From assembly GCF_000746845.1 (NCBI RefSeq), contig NZ_KN050846.1, positions 2,310,963 to 2,374,962 of the forward strand: DNA of 64,000 bases, given 5' to 3'. This document shows positions 25,579 to 34,001 of this stretch, one piece after another. Every line of letters starts with the position of its first letter. Position 1 is the first letter of the stretch. Below the pieces are notes generated by a model. The model searched no databases and was not told the origin of the DNA. It was given only the letters and a program-made list of their open reading frames with translations. A program made the translations under genes and the position numbers. The stretch comes from Altibacter lentus. GTDB lineage: Bacteria; Bacteroidota; Bacteroidia; Flavobacteriales; Flavobacteriaceae.

Positions 25579-25942
25579 AATGGTTTTTTCTGTACTTCGG
25601 ATTAAACAGCTAGCTTTAATTTTTATTGCTAAGTAAGAATATTTATCTAGTTTGAATATTACGATACGAAGGACAACCCTTTTACGCCAGAATATGCACA
25701 CAAAACTTCGAGATCCAGGAGGCCACCGCCGGTGGCTGACGCGGAGTTTTGGGGGCGGTTCCCGGCATCAAAGGCCGGGAAATTCCTCGTAAAAGGCCTC
25801 CTTTTTTTCGTTCTTTTTTTGGAGGAGCAAAAAAAGAAAATAAAAAATAAAAAAAAACAATACTTCTCGATACAATGCACCTCCGGCGCATCACTCGAAG
25901 TGACATCTAAATGATTAATTGAAGAACATCCTTTTTATCAGC

Positions 25943-26176
25943 CTTGCCTCCGACGAGGTGCCAAAGGCACTGAGAGGAAGGCATTTTAAAAAAGCTCGGA
26001 GATTCAGTGAGCATAGCGAACGCCGAGTTTTTGCATTGGTTTGGAATGCGTGAGCATTTCAAAATGCCTATGAAATCGAAGATTCACGAGCACCGAAATA
26101 TCAAATCAAAAAGTGCGAGTAAAAGGAAAAAAGGTACTTTTCGACTGCCTCCGACGAGCATAGCGAGAGGAAGGCA
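25943..26176. repeat. Short hairpin repeats of the CCTCCGACGAG...GAGAGGAAGGC type
   Basis: Two copies of TGCCTCCGACGAG-x-GAGAGGAAGGCA (25944-25984, 26140-26176) are separated by hairpins such as CTCGGAG...CGCCGAG. The reverse-complementary ends suggest small dispersed palindromic elements. Confidence 0.45.
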
Positions 26177-26671
26177 CTATTTCTTTTATACCAGCAAATG
26201 CGAAGCATTCATGAATTCCTTTAAAAAGCAATATAAACGCATGAATAAAAGAAAGTTGAATAATAGAAGAAAACTGGTTAAAAACAAAAACCTACTACTT
26301 CAGCTTTAATTCAGCTTTACTTCGGCTTTAATTCGGGTATACTTCGGCTATACCTTGGCTGTAAGCAAGGTGAACATCGGTCATAAGGCGGCTGCAATAG
26401 AAGGCAGTGTACGATCGAAAGCCGCGTCAGAAAAGGGCTTAACACGATGTGACATGTAGGTGATACACTAAAAAACCCCTCATACCTAACATGGCCTTCA
26501 GAGACCTTAAAACTGTACGAAAATTCTAGAATGTGTTAAAATTTATACGAAAGGGGTTCAGACAAACGTTTTTTGTTCTATGCGTGCATAGTATATGCGA
26601 CAAGCCCCATGAAGTTTCACCCGATGCAGATCCACCGCCCCAATGGATGGGCATCCTAAAAAAAGAAAGAC

Positions 26672-26899
26672 ATGAGACAACAACGCATTTGTATTTACCA
26701 CACCGACGTCTCCTTGCTTACCGGCAAGGGAGAGCGCTCCGCCCGAAGGATCATTCAATCCATCAAGCAACACTCCGGTAAAAATGAACATCAGGCCGTG
26801 ACGGTCTGTGAACTCTCCCAATACCTGGGCCTCGATCCCTTAGTGGTCTATAAGACCATCAACAACCTGCCACTGCTGGAGGAATGGGCGGGAGAGTAG
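26672..26899 (+). CDS. Small conserved-looking protein (75 aa)
   Basis: Starts MRQQRICIYHTDVSLLTGKGERSARRIIQSIK and ends with a likely helix-turn-helix-like part, VCELSQYLGLDPLVVYKTINN. The second half fits a small DNA-binding winged or HTH fold; the first a strand plus helix. I recognise it only as a recurrent small flavobacterial type, function unknown. GC-rich codons resemble the downstream core rather than the repeats. A longer frame in another phase overlaps but lacks any motif. Confidence 0.6.
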   Translation: MRQQRICIYHTDVSLLTGKGERSARRIIQSIKQHSGKNEHQAVTVCELSQYLGLDPLVVYKTINNLPLLEEWAGE

Positions 26900-27022
26900 C
26901 TTTCTAACGTTTTTTTGCTGCGCTTTGTGTAGCCTCACCTTCTATAACGAAAAAAATTTTAAAAAAGAGGGTAGGGTAAACGCAAGTTGAACTGTTGTAC
27001 GTATATAGGGATAAGCTCCGTA

Positions 27023-27054
27023 TTTGAAAGTGATCTTATTTTTATGTAACTTTA
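27023..27054 (+). promoter_or_regulatory. Bacteroidetes promoter TTTG-N20-TAACTTTA
   Basis: A -33 TTTG (27023-27026) and a near-consensus -7 TAACTTTA (27047-27054) with 20-base spacing, 15 bases before the first DGYY-repeat gene. Good spacing for a flavobacterial sigma-A-type promoter. It probably serves both repeat genes. Confidence 0.6.
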
Positions 27055-27069
27055 TAAAAAGGCCACAAC

Positions 27070-27357
27070 ATGAAAAGACGTAATTTTATTAAGAAATCGG
27101 GACAGGCGCTCCTAGCCGCCACCACCATTTCAATTACAGGAAGCCTTATCGCTTCTTGTAGTTCAGACGACGATACATTCTTTGACGACGGCTATTACGG
27201 AGATGGCTACTACGACGACGGGTATTATGACGATGGGTATTATGATGATGGCTACTACGATGACGGCTACTATGATGACGGTTATTACGATGACGGCTAC
27301 TACGACGACGGTTATTACGATGACGGCTATTATGATGATGGTTACTACGACGATTAA
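27070..27357 (+). CDS. Tat-type lipoprotein made of DGYY(D/G) pentapeptide repeats, short form
   Basis: The 95-aa product has a twin-arginine-like start (KRRNFIKKSG), a hydrophobic segment and lipobox SLIASC (Cys30), a short acidic linker, then eleven DGYY(D/G) repeats to the very last residue (40-94). There is no C-terminal domain, unlike the next gene, with which it shares the first 30 residues almost exactly. So it may be the product of a duplication that lost the 3' part or a natural repeat-only form. Repeat codons differ silently, which suggests selection on the peptide. Likely exported and lipid-anchored. Function unknown. Confidence 0.75.
   Translation: MKRRNFIKKSGQALLAATTISITGSLIASCSSDDDTFFDDGYYGDGYYDDGYYDDGYYDDGYYDDGYYDDGYYDDGYYDDGYYDDGYYDDGYYDD
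27187..27354 (+). repeat. 15-bp coding minisatellite, 11 units (DGYY repeat)
   Basis: Fifteen-base units read GAY-GGN-TAY-TAY-GAY, or GGA for the last codon of the first unit. Third positions vary freely while the peptide stays constant. Confidence 0.9.
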
Positions 27358-27389
27358 CCCGTTCAAAAAGGGACCCAACAACACACAAT

Positions 27390-28100
27390 ATGAAACGCAG
27401 AAAATTTATTAAGAAATCGGGGCAGGCCTTACTGGCAGTTTCTACAGTGTCAATAACAGGCCATCTCATTACCTCTTGTACGCCCGAAAGTTCCGAAGAC
27501 TTCTTCGGGGACGGCTACTATGGCGATGGCTATTATGGGGATGGGTATTATGATGATGGCTATTACGACGATGGTTACTACGATGACGGCTATTACGATG
27601 ACGGGTATTACGACGATGGGTATTACGATGACGGATACTACGACGATGGCTATTATGACGATGGCTATTATGACGACGGTTATTACGACGATGGATACTA
27701 CGATGACGGGTATTACGACGACGGCTATTATGATGATGGCTACTATGACGACGGCTATTACGGAGACGCTCAGGAATTGATCGATATTCTGTTGGACGGT
27801 ACCTGGTTTGTACAGATGTATATAGACAGCGGAAGCGACCAAACGGCCACCTATGCAGGCTACAACGTCGATTTCATGACCGCCAATAATGTGGTGGCTA
27901 CCAACGGGTCGAACACCAATAACGGTGTCTGGCTGGTAAGCAGCAACGGACAACAGTTGAACCTGGCCTTTAGCGGCTCACCGTTCGATGAGTTCAATGA
28001 CGAGTGGGATGTCTTTAGTGTAGAGCCCACCCGCGTGGAGGTCCGTGACGTAAGTGGCGGCGGCGGCGGAACCGATATCCTCGTCTTCGAAAAACTATAA
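27390..28100 (+). CDS. Tat-type lipoprotein with 17 DGYY repeats and a C-terminal globular domain
   Basis: The 236-residue protein has the same export start as its neighbour (KRRKFIKKSG, lipobox Cys30), 17 DGYY(D/G) repeats (41-125) and a 110-residue C-terminal domain (127-236). That domain starts AQELIDILLDGTWFVQMYIDSG and has strands NGVWLVSSNGQQLNLAF and VEPTRVEVRDVSGGGGGTDILVFEKL, in the style of small lipocalin-like Bacteroidetes domains. The Asp/Tyr repeats could bind Ca2+ or metals, or form a stalk. The gene follows 32 bases after the short copy. Unknown function; the architecture itself is well supported. Confidence 0.85.
   Translation: MKRRKFIKKSGQALLAVSTVSITGHLITSCTPESSEDFFGDGYYGDGYYGDGYYDDGYYDDGYYDDGYYDDGYYDDGYYDDGYYDDGYYDDGYYDDGYYDDGYYDDGYYDDGYYDDGYYDDGYYGDAQELIDILLDGTWFVQMYIDSGSDQTATYAGYNVDFMTANNVVATNGSNTNNGVWLVSSNGQQLNLAFSGSPFDEFNDEWDVFSVEPTRVEVRDVSGGGGGTDILVFEKL
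27510..27764 (+). repeat. 15-bp coding minisatellite, 17 units (DGYY repeat)
   Basis: Seventeen units of the same degenerate 15-mer as in the upstream gene. The first two and last units carry Gly instead of the second Asp. Confidence 0.9.
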
Positions 28101-28189
28101 TCGGAAGATATATTTCTAACGGGACAGTCCATTTTATCAGTACAGCATCCCTGTTCTTATGAGTGGAGTGTCCTTTTTATTGCGTTTGC

Positions 28190-30262
28190 ATGAGCACAGT
28201 TCTATTCTTACATGACACCGGCCTGGCCACCCCAAGAGGCGCCGAACTTACCATAAAACAATTGATCCGCCTGGGTGAGGAGCGGGGGCATACGGTCTTG
28301 CTGGACTACCTTAAGGATCTGGAAGATACCAAATCTCATATCCAAAAAGCCGATCTTGTTATTCTGAACAGTACCTCCCGCTGTACCTTCGAACTGGAAC
28401 TGGTACAACACCTGGTTGAAAACGAAACGCCCTACGTGAAGGTAGAATACGATTACAATTTCTGCATTCGGCGTAATATCCTCTGCACCGTCGACCGAAA
28501 CGTTCGCAGTTGCTGCCACCCCGATAAGTTCCACTGGTTCCGAAAGCTTTTCGCCAACGCTCGTCTCAATGTCTTTCAATCCCCCAAACACTTCCAGTCA
28601 CATTACGAATTCTATGGCGAAGCGGTAACCAGTAAATTGATCATGCCGCCTACGGTAGAAGTGTCGCTTTTAAACCCTTCGGAAGAAAAGCAGGACCATA
28701 CCATTCCTTTTTTCGGAGACCTTAATTATTTAAAGGGCGGACACGAATTTGTCACCTACGCCGAAGAACACCCCGAGACCCGTTTTACTGTCTACGGAAG
28801 GAACCGCCTGCGACGGGAGATGCCACAGAATATGAGCTTTCACGATCCTGTTTCCAATGAAGAAGTGCTCGACATCCTCGGAAAGACCAAACGCTTTTTC
28901 TGCAAACCGGTATGGCCCGAACCTTCCGGCAGACTCGCCGCGGAAGCCTTCCTCTCCGGTTGTGAGATGATCGCTAATGACAGGGTAGGGACCTTCTCTT
29001 TCGATTTTTATCCGAACGACAAGGAACAGGCCAAAAAAGAAATGGAACAGGCTCCCGAGGTCTTTTGGAAATCGGTGGAAGGGATATTGACCACTTCTGA
29101 AGCGTCCTCCAAAGCACCTTCTCTGGGGAATGTACTGGTCTATAAGAGTTACGGCGGACTGGGAGATATCTTCTTTGCCATTCCGGCGATCTATAAGATC
29201 AAGGAAGTATCCGGGAGTTTACACTTCGCGGTGGCACCCCGTCTGGTGGACTTCTTTGCCAAACACCTGCCCGGTATCAAGGTGGTGAACGAAAAGGAAG
29301 TACGGGAACAGGAGGATGGGTATGACCACATCTACGAATTTGGGAATTATCCGGCATTTCGCGGGTACCACCTGCCACACGCTTTAAAATATCCCACCCA
29401 TAAAAAGGTGAAGCAACACGCCATTCAGCATTATATCGATACGGCGGCCAAGCTGCACAAGGACATCGATAACCATCTGGAACGCTACCCCTACTTTAAA
29501 AGCAAGAAGGATTCCACGAACCCTTACTTTGTTGTGCATCATGGTGCCGGCTTCTTACTGAAGATCTGGCCTACCGATAAGTTCGCGGCACTCATAGAAC
29601 GTCTCGCAACCATTTATCCCCATCTGGATTGCAAGGTCATCATGGGCCCCGACGATCCCGATCTCGCTCAGTATTTCACCAAAGAGCTGCCGCATGTGTC
29701 CTTTGTGACCGGGGGTATGCTGGACGTGGGCGAGGCCATGGCAGGAGCACTGTTCCATATAGGGAACGACGCCGGGATCACACACGTAGCGGGGGCCTTT
29801 AATGTGCCTTCGGTAGGGATCTATGGTCCCACCGGACCGGGAAGCTGGGGAAGCTTTGCCGAACACAATGAGTTGATCTGGGGAAAGAAAGGGGTCTGTG
29901 CCATTCGATGCAACTACGATGTCATCCTCAATTGCGATCATAAGATCTGCCTCAACTCGGTCACGGTAGACCGGGTACTGGAAGCATTGTACAAAGTATT
30001 ACAACGTGCCTACCCCGAACAGGAAGAGCTGTTGCGGGTCAATCCGCAGGCCACCTTCGACTTCACAGAGAACGACTGCCTTGTGACCCTGGGGGAGAAC
30101 GAACTGCTGCTGGAATATCACAATGCAGACATGAAGCAGCACATCGAGTCCCTTTTCACCCAACCTGCTTCAGTAAACGCAATGGAAGGAGATTTTGCGC
30201 TGGTGGTGGACGTGCTCAAACAACAGCACATTCTTTTTGAAGTACCTACCTTTCAAAGATAG
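28190..30262 (+). CDS. Two-domain glycosyltransferase: GT4-like N-terminus fused to a GT9 heptosyltransferase-type domain
   Basis: The ATG at 28190 (690 aa) gives MSTVLFLHDTGLATPRGAE, a better start than a GTG 27 bases earlier. Residues 1-320 resemble a GT-B nucleotide-sugar transferase (LGKTKRFFCKPVWPEPSGRLAAEA, the E-x7-E type donor site). Residues about 325-620 resemble ADP-heptose:LPS transferases: SYGGLGDIFFAIPAIYKI, MGPDDPDL, and the GNDAGITHVAGAFNVPSVGIYGPTGPGSWG signature. Probably makes part of an LPS or surface glycan. Residues 620-690 are unassigned. Confidence 0.85.
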   Translation: MSTVLFLHDTGLATPRGAELTIKQLIRLGEERGHTVLLDYLKDLEDTKSHIQKADLVILNSTSRCTFELELVQHLVENETPYVKVEYDYNFCIRRNILCTVDRNVRSCCHPDKFHWFRKLFANARLNVFQSPKHFQSHYEFYGEAVTSKLIMPPTVEVSLLNPSEEKQDHTIPFFGDLNYLKGGHEFVTYAEEHPETRFTVYGRNRLRREMPQNMSFHDPVSNEEVLDILGKTKRFFCKPVWPEPSGRLAAEAFLSGCEMIANDRVGTFSFDFYPNDKEQAKKEMEQAPEVFWKSVEGILTTSEASSKAPSLGNVLVYKSYGGLGDIFFAIPAIYKIKEVSGSLHFAVAPRLVDFFAKHLPGIKVVNEKEVREQEDGYDHIYEFGNYPAFRGYHLPHALKYPTHKKVKQHAIQHYIDTAAKLHKDIDNHLERYPYFKSKKDSTNPYFVVHHGAGFLLKIWPTDKFAALIERLATIYPHLDCKVIMGPDDPDLAQYFTKELPHVSFVTGGMLDVGEAMAGALFHIGNDAGITHVAGAFNVPSVGIYGPTGPGSWGSFAEHNELIWGKKGVCAIRCNYDVILNCDHKICLNSVTVDRVLEALYKVLQRAYPEQEELLRVNPQATFDFTENDCLVTLGENELLLEYHNADMKQHIESLFTQPASVNAMEGDFALVVDVLKQQHILFEVPTFQR

Positions 30263-30305
30263 CCTGCTCACTTTTTAGTATCTTTCCGATTCAAAAAAGG
30301 CAACT

Positions 30306-30860
30306 ATGATTCACGATACCATCCGCAACCGACGTGCAGTTTTTCCTGTACAGTACAACACCGAAGCAATCACAAAGGAGGAGATACAACAAGTCTTAGA
30401 GGCAGCAAACTGGGCACCCACCCACAGACGCACCGAACCCTGGCGGTTTAAGGTCTTCTACGGACCTGCGAAAGAGAAGTTAAGTGCGTTTCTGGGAGAA
30501 AAGTATCGGGCGACCGCATCCCACTTTTCAGAATTTAAACACAACAAGACCCTGCAAAAACCCTTGCAGTCGGGTTGCGTCATTGCCATTTGCATGCAGC
30601 GCGACCCTGCCGCATCCGTTCCCGAATGGGAAGAGGTGGCCGCTACCGCTATGGCGGTACAGAACATGTGGCTCACAGCGCATGAACTTAATATTGGGGC
30701 GTACTGGAGTTCCCCTGCGGCTATTCATTCCTTGGAGGAGATCGTCCCGCTGTCAGAGGGAGAACGTTGTCTGGGTTTTTTCTTTATGGGAAAATACGAC
30801 GGTCCGCTTTCCGAAGGTTTCCGAAATTCGTCTATTGAAGAAAAGACGGAATGGGTCTAA
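30306..30860 (+). CDS. Nitroreductase family protein
   Basis: The 184-aa product has the FMN-binding motifs of the nitroreductase fold: RNRRAVFPVQ (Arg pair for the phosphate), EAANWAPTHRRTEPWRF, AVQNMWLTAHELNIGAYWSSP and LGFFFMGKYDG. It likely reduces quinones or nitro compounds with NAD(P)H. A TATCTTTC box at 30279-30286 may be its -7 element. It overlaps the convergent DUF456 gene by four bases. Confidence 0.9.
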   Translation: MIHDTIRNRRAVFPVQYNTEAITKEEIQQVLEAANWAPTHRRTEPWRFKVFYGPAKEKLSAFLGEKYRATASHFSEFKHNKTLQKPLQSGCVIAICMQRDPAASVPEWEEVAATAMAVQNMWLTAHELNIGAYWSSPAAIHSLEEIVPLSEGERCLGFFFMGKYDGPLSEGFRNSSIEEKTEWV

Positions 30861-31357
30861 AAGAACACGTCCCAATGTACCCAGACTTTGTAGAGGAATA
30901 ATCCTAAATACACCAGGGTGGCCATGAATTTTATAAAAGTGGAGGCCAGGAATCCTATAAAAGAACCAACCGCCGCCCGAAAGGCTTGCTTTCCTTGTGT
31001 CTTGTTAAATACCAACTCACCTATGAGAGCTCCGGCAAAAGGTCCTATGAGAATACCCATGGGAATAGGGGCAATGATACCAACAAGCAATCCAATGGTA
31101 GTTCCCCAGGCTCCGGCCTTACTGCCGCCAAACTTCCGGGTACCAACGGCAGGAATGATATAATCCAGAATATAGATACCTATGGCTACCACACCGGTTA
31201 GGATAATAAAGAGCCAGTCGAAGGTCATACCCGGCGCGAGATACAGCACCAGTAGTCCCAGCCAACTTACAGGAGTCCCGGGAATTACAGGCAACAGACT
31301 GCCCGCAATACCAACGAACATCAATAGAAAGCCAATAGCGAGAAGAAGAAGGTCCAT
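30857..31357 (-). CDS. DUF456 family membrane protein
   Basis: A 166-aa protein with about four transmembrane helices and the DUF456 pattern GSLLPVIPGTPVSWLG at the N-terminus, then GGSKAGAWGTTIGLLVG and GILIGPFAGALIGEL, two Gly-rich hairpins typical of the family. Function unknown. Convergent with the nitroreductase gene. Confidence 0.85.
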   Translation of the reverse strand: MDLLLLAIGFLLMFVGIAGSLLPVIPGTPVSWLGLLVLYLAPGMTFDWLFIILTGVVAIGIYILDYIIPAVGTRKFGGSKAGAWGTTIGLLVGIIAPIPMGILIGPFAGALIGELVFNKTQGKQAFRAAVGSFIGFLASTFIKFMATLVYLGLFLYKVWVHWDVFF

Positions 31358-31463
31358 GAAAACGGATTAGGTCCTGCAAAATACAAATTCATTGAAATAA
31401 AGCACACAGGTAGAAAGGCATAGTTTCGGTAAAATTCGTAATTTCGAAAGCAGTTGTATTGCG

Positions 31464-31952
31464 ATGATAAAAAACTATCCATACTTTCTTGTCCTTGTTA
31501 CGTTAATTTCTTCATGCCAGTTCTTCGAAACTGAAAAGATCTCTACGGAAACATTTTACGAAGAAGAAGTGCGTACGATCGATTGGAAAGAGGTGGATCA
31601 ATATCCCACCTTTACCGAATGCGAGCTCGAAACCGAAAAACTGCAGCAAAAGAGTTGTTTTGAACGTACCTTGTCTGCCAAGATCTACGAATACCTCTAC
31701 ACCAAACAAATGAAGGCATTACAGGACCTGAACGATACGCTGTTCCTGGATTTTGCGGTAAACAGGAATGCGACCTTAACCGTGGATACCGTAAAGATCG
31801 ATAGTGTCATCAAGGCAGAATTCCCCAAGCTGGAAGGCTGGATCCAGCAAAGTATCGATGCCATAAAATTAGAGGCCCCTGCCTACAAAAGGGGGATTCC
31901 GGTAAAAACTGAATTCACCTTGCCCATTATCGTTAAAACGCAGGAATTATAG
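31464..31952 (+). CDS. Lipoprotein with TonB-C-like tail, unknown function
   Basis: A 162-residue protein with lipobox TLISSC (Cys18) and a region resembling the C-terminal domain of TonB-like energy transducers of Bacteroidetes: YPTFTECE, QQKSCFERTL, then WIQQSIDAIKLEAPAYKRGIPVKTEFTLPI. Three cysteines. A role at the outer or inner membrane is likely. It overlaps the convergent gene by 6 bases. Confidence 0.75.
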   Translation: MIKNYPYFLVLVTLISSCQFFETEKISTETFYEEEVRTIDWKEVDQYPTFTECELETEKLQQKSCFERTLSAKIYEYLYTKQMKALQDLNDTLFLDFAVNRNATLTVDTVKIDSVIKAEFPKLEGWIQQSIDAIKLEAPAYKRGIPVKTEFTLPIIVKTQEL

Positions 31953-32819
31953 ATTCCACTTATATCCTAAAGTAAGTTCTAAGGGAAACTCTCCGTTGTC
32001 GTCAAGATTGATCGCCACTACATCATTGAACAGAAAGGTAAGATATCCGTTCCCCAAGGCGTGGTCAAATCCAATCCCAAAAGAACCGGGGAACTGGAAT
32101 TCACTTCCGCCGGAGAAGGTGGTCACTTCCTCTCCTTCCACCAATATCTGATTTCTGGAAATGCTCGTGAAGGCAGCCGGCTTGGCGTTGATAAAAGCAT
32201 CAAACCGATCTGTTTTTATGAATTTAAAGCGATAGTTAAAAGAAACCTGCGAGGAAGAGAAGTCATAATCTGAACTGCTTATAAGTTGCCGAAACTGAAA
32301 CACAATGGCATGCCGCCGCAATCGCACCTCGTCTATGATCTCGAATTCCACACCCAAAACAGGTAAGAAGCTATTGTCGGGATTGAAAAAATAGGCGTTG
32401 TTCGACAATCCGGCAAAACCTCCCAGTCGGGTTTTTAATTGAATGGAGACGGTTTCTACAGAATAGGTAGGGTCTATTTTTTTGTTATAAGCAATAAAGA
32501 AAGCACGTAAACTGGGAAGGGTGAGGTTTACATCCTCCACAGCTACCACAGCATCTGCGGTCTGCGATCTCAGTACTTCTTTATATTCTTCCTGATAGTC
32601 ACCGTCAGTCTTGGTATTCTTAAGTTCAACAATGTCGTTCCCCTTTTTTGAAAAGTAACGATATTCACCATCGATGGTGTTCCAAAGGAGTGTAAGGGTT
32701 CCTTCCACCTCGGTCTTCAAACTATAGGTAGTTCCCGAGACGGTATAGTTTTGTTGCGCCTGTAGTGCAGGATAGCTCAAAAGCATTAAGAACAGGCAGA
32801 GGAGCGGTAGGTGTTTCAT
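31947..32819 (-). CDS. Outer-membrane beta-barrel-type protein
   Basis: A 290-aa protein with a signal peptide (KHLPLLCLFLMLLSYPALQAQ). After an N-terminal beta domain (30-120), alternating strands such as AIVFQFRQLISS, VSFNYRFKFIK and FGIGFDHALGNGYLTFLF end in LELTLGYKWNL, the classical aromatic C-terminus recognised by the Bam system. Probably an outer-membrane protein of the OmpW/PorT-like type. Ligand unknown. Followed by the glycosyltransferase gene in the same direction, 40 bases away. Confidence 0.7.
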   Translation of the reverse strand: MKHLPLLCLFLMLLSYPALQAQQNYTVSGTTYSLKTEVEGTLTLLWNTIDGEYRYFSKKGNDIVELKNTKTDGDYQEEYKEVLRSQTADAVVAVEDVNLTLPSLRAFFIAYNKKIDPTYSVETVSIQLKTRLGGFAGLSNNAYFFNPDNSFLPVLGVEFEIIDEVRLRRHAIVFQFRQLISSSDYDFSSSQVSFNYRFKFIKTDRFDAFINAKPAAFTSISRNQILVEGEEVTTFSGGSEFQFPGSFGIGFDHALGNGYLTFLFNDVVAINLDDNGEFPLELTLGYKWNL

Positions 32820-32858
32820 AAGGGCTTGATTTAGTACTGCTAAAGGTAAAAAATTAAT

Positions 32859-34001
32859 TCAATTTACATGTTTTTTATGCAAACGCCCTTTCCAGGTATA
32901 CGAGCCGGTGATGCTGCCAAATACAACGGTAACAGTAACCATAGGATAAAGGAGCGCATTGAGTAAGAATCGTCCTGCTGAGGTCTGTTGCCCAAAGAAA
33001 CGCTCGGTTCGTATCAAAACAACGTAGTCTATGACCAATTTTGTGCTCAAAAGAAATATATATCCCGGCCACCATGCGCTGTTGAACAAGCAGAGAACAG
33101 GGCCTGCCAGCATAAGAAGATTTGTGAGAAACACAATAATTCCCAGTGCTTTGGACTCCATGCTCTTTTGATGGGCCGTTTTCGATGCCCAGCGAATGCG
33201 TTGGGCCATAACTGCGCTCCAGGTTGTTTCGGGTTGTGTCGTGACGATCGCTTCCGGGGACTTTAGAAAGTGGACTTCTTTTGGGAAGGCCTGTTGGATC
33301 TTTTCTAATAAGAACAGGTCATCTCCGCTGGCGATATGGTCATTCCCTTCAAATCCTCCAACGCTTTCAAAAGCTTTTCTGTGATAGGCGAGATTGGCTC
33401 CGTTGCACAAAAAAGGGTGTCCCAGCCCGAAACTCCCCATGGCAACTGCCTGAAGGCTTAGTGCGTCCAGATATTGGTAGTTTTGGACCATAGTTCCGTT
33501 CGTTTCATAACGTACAGGTCCTGCAACAAGCCGGGCTTCGTTCTGTTGTATAAAAGCATCGAAAGTGTCCAGCCACCCTTTTGGAACAGAGCAATCGGAA
33601 TCGGTGGTGATGATCCATTCGTGCTTGGCTTCGGAAATGGCCGTGGTAATGGCATCTTTCTTTGGAGATCTACTGTGACGCTCGTTGGAAAGAATCAAAG
33701 AAGGGGCCCGTTGTCTCGATCGATCCTGCAGCATCACTTCCAGCATTGATACTGAAGCATCTTCCGAAGCATCGTCCACAAAGATCAACTGATACAGGTC
33801 CGGCGGATAGGATAGCTGCTGAAAAGTACGTACAAGCTTCGGAAGTGTCTTTTCCTCATTCCTGAACGGAACTATGATCGAAAAGCGGGTCAACGGGGTA
33901 ACTGCTTCCGAAGAGAACACACCCAGCTGCAAATTGCCAATGAGCAAGAGTCCCAAACTAATGAGATAGATTAAGCCAATACATATAAAGACCAGTATCA
34001 T
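32859..34001 (-). CDS. Family 2 membrane glycosyltransferase
   Basis: The 380-aa product has an N-terminal transmembrane helix, a GT2 core (SIIVPFRNEEKTLPKLV, LIFVDDASEDAS, the DxD motif in TTDSDCSVP, and QRIRWASKTAHQ as the Q-x-x-R-W motif) and three C-terminal helices. This is the layout of processive polysaccharide synthases and lipid-linked transferases. It overlaps the next gene, which encodes a flippase-like membrane protein, by four bases, so the two are likely one operon. Confidence 0.92.
   Translation of the reverse strand: MILVFICIGLIYLISLGLLLIGNLQLGVFSSEAVTPLTRFSIIVPFRNEEKTLPKLVRTFQQLSYPPDLYQLIFVDDASEDASVSMLEVMLQDRSRQRAPSLILSNERHSRSPKKDAITTAISEAKHEWIITTDSDCSVPKGWLDTFDAFIQQNEARLVAGPVRYETNGTMVQNYQYLDALSLQAVAMGSFGLGHPFLCNGANLAYHRKAFESVGGFEGNDHIASGDDLFLLEKIQQAFPKEVHFLKSPEAIVTTQPETTWSAVMAQRIRWASKTAHQKSMESKALGIIVFLTNLLMLAGPVLCLFNSAWWPGYIFLLSTKLVIDYVVLIRTERFFGQQTSAGRFLLNALLYPMVTVTVVFGSITGSYTWKGRLHKKHVN

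Larger units (their letters stand above)
25204..26671. other. 1.47-kb repeat-rich region without a convincing gene
   Basis: It holds a TCCGTTTTTG direct-repeat cluster, a GGTGAATG-like repeat cluster, several short hairpins (GCCACCG-C-CGGTGGC near 25721 and CCCGGC-ATCAAAG-GCCGGG near 25762), an A/T-homopolymer tract (25800-25860) and tandem words such as CTTCGGCTTTAATTC (26300-26360). Open frames within it are built of the repeats and show no domain. Confidence 0.5.

Noticed and set aside
26007-26309. A 100-codon basic frame
   Set aside because: It is largely made of the short hairpin repeats and the Lys/Arg-rich end is AT-rich low complexity. No start signal or homology pattern seen.
27187-27764. 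CRISPR-like array
   Set aside because: The repeats are coding, 15 bp long, without spacers and with silent third-position changes.
27146-27953. Long open frames antisense to and in other phases of the DGYY repeats
   Set aside because: Any frame across an array of 15-bp units stays open. The translated products are simple repeats and the plus-strand frames have proper export signals.
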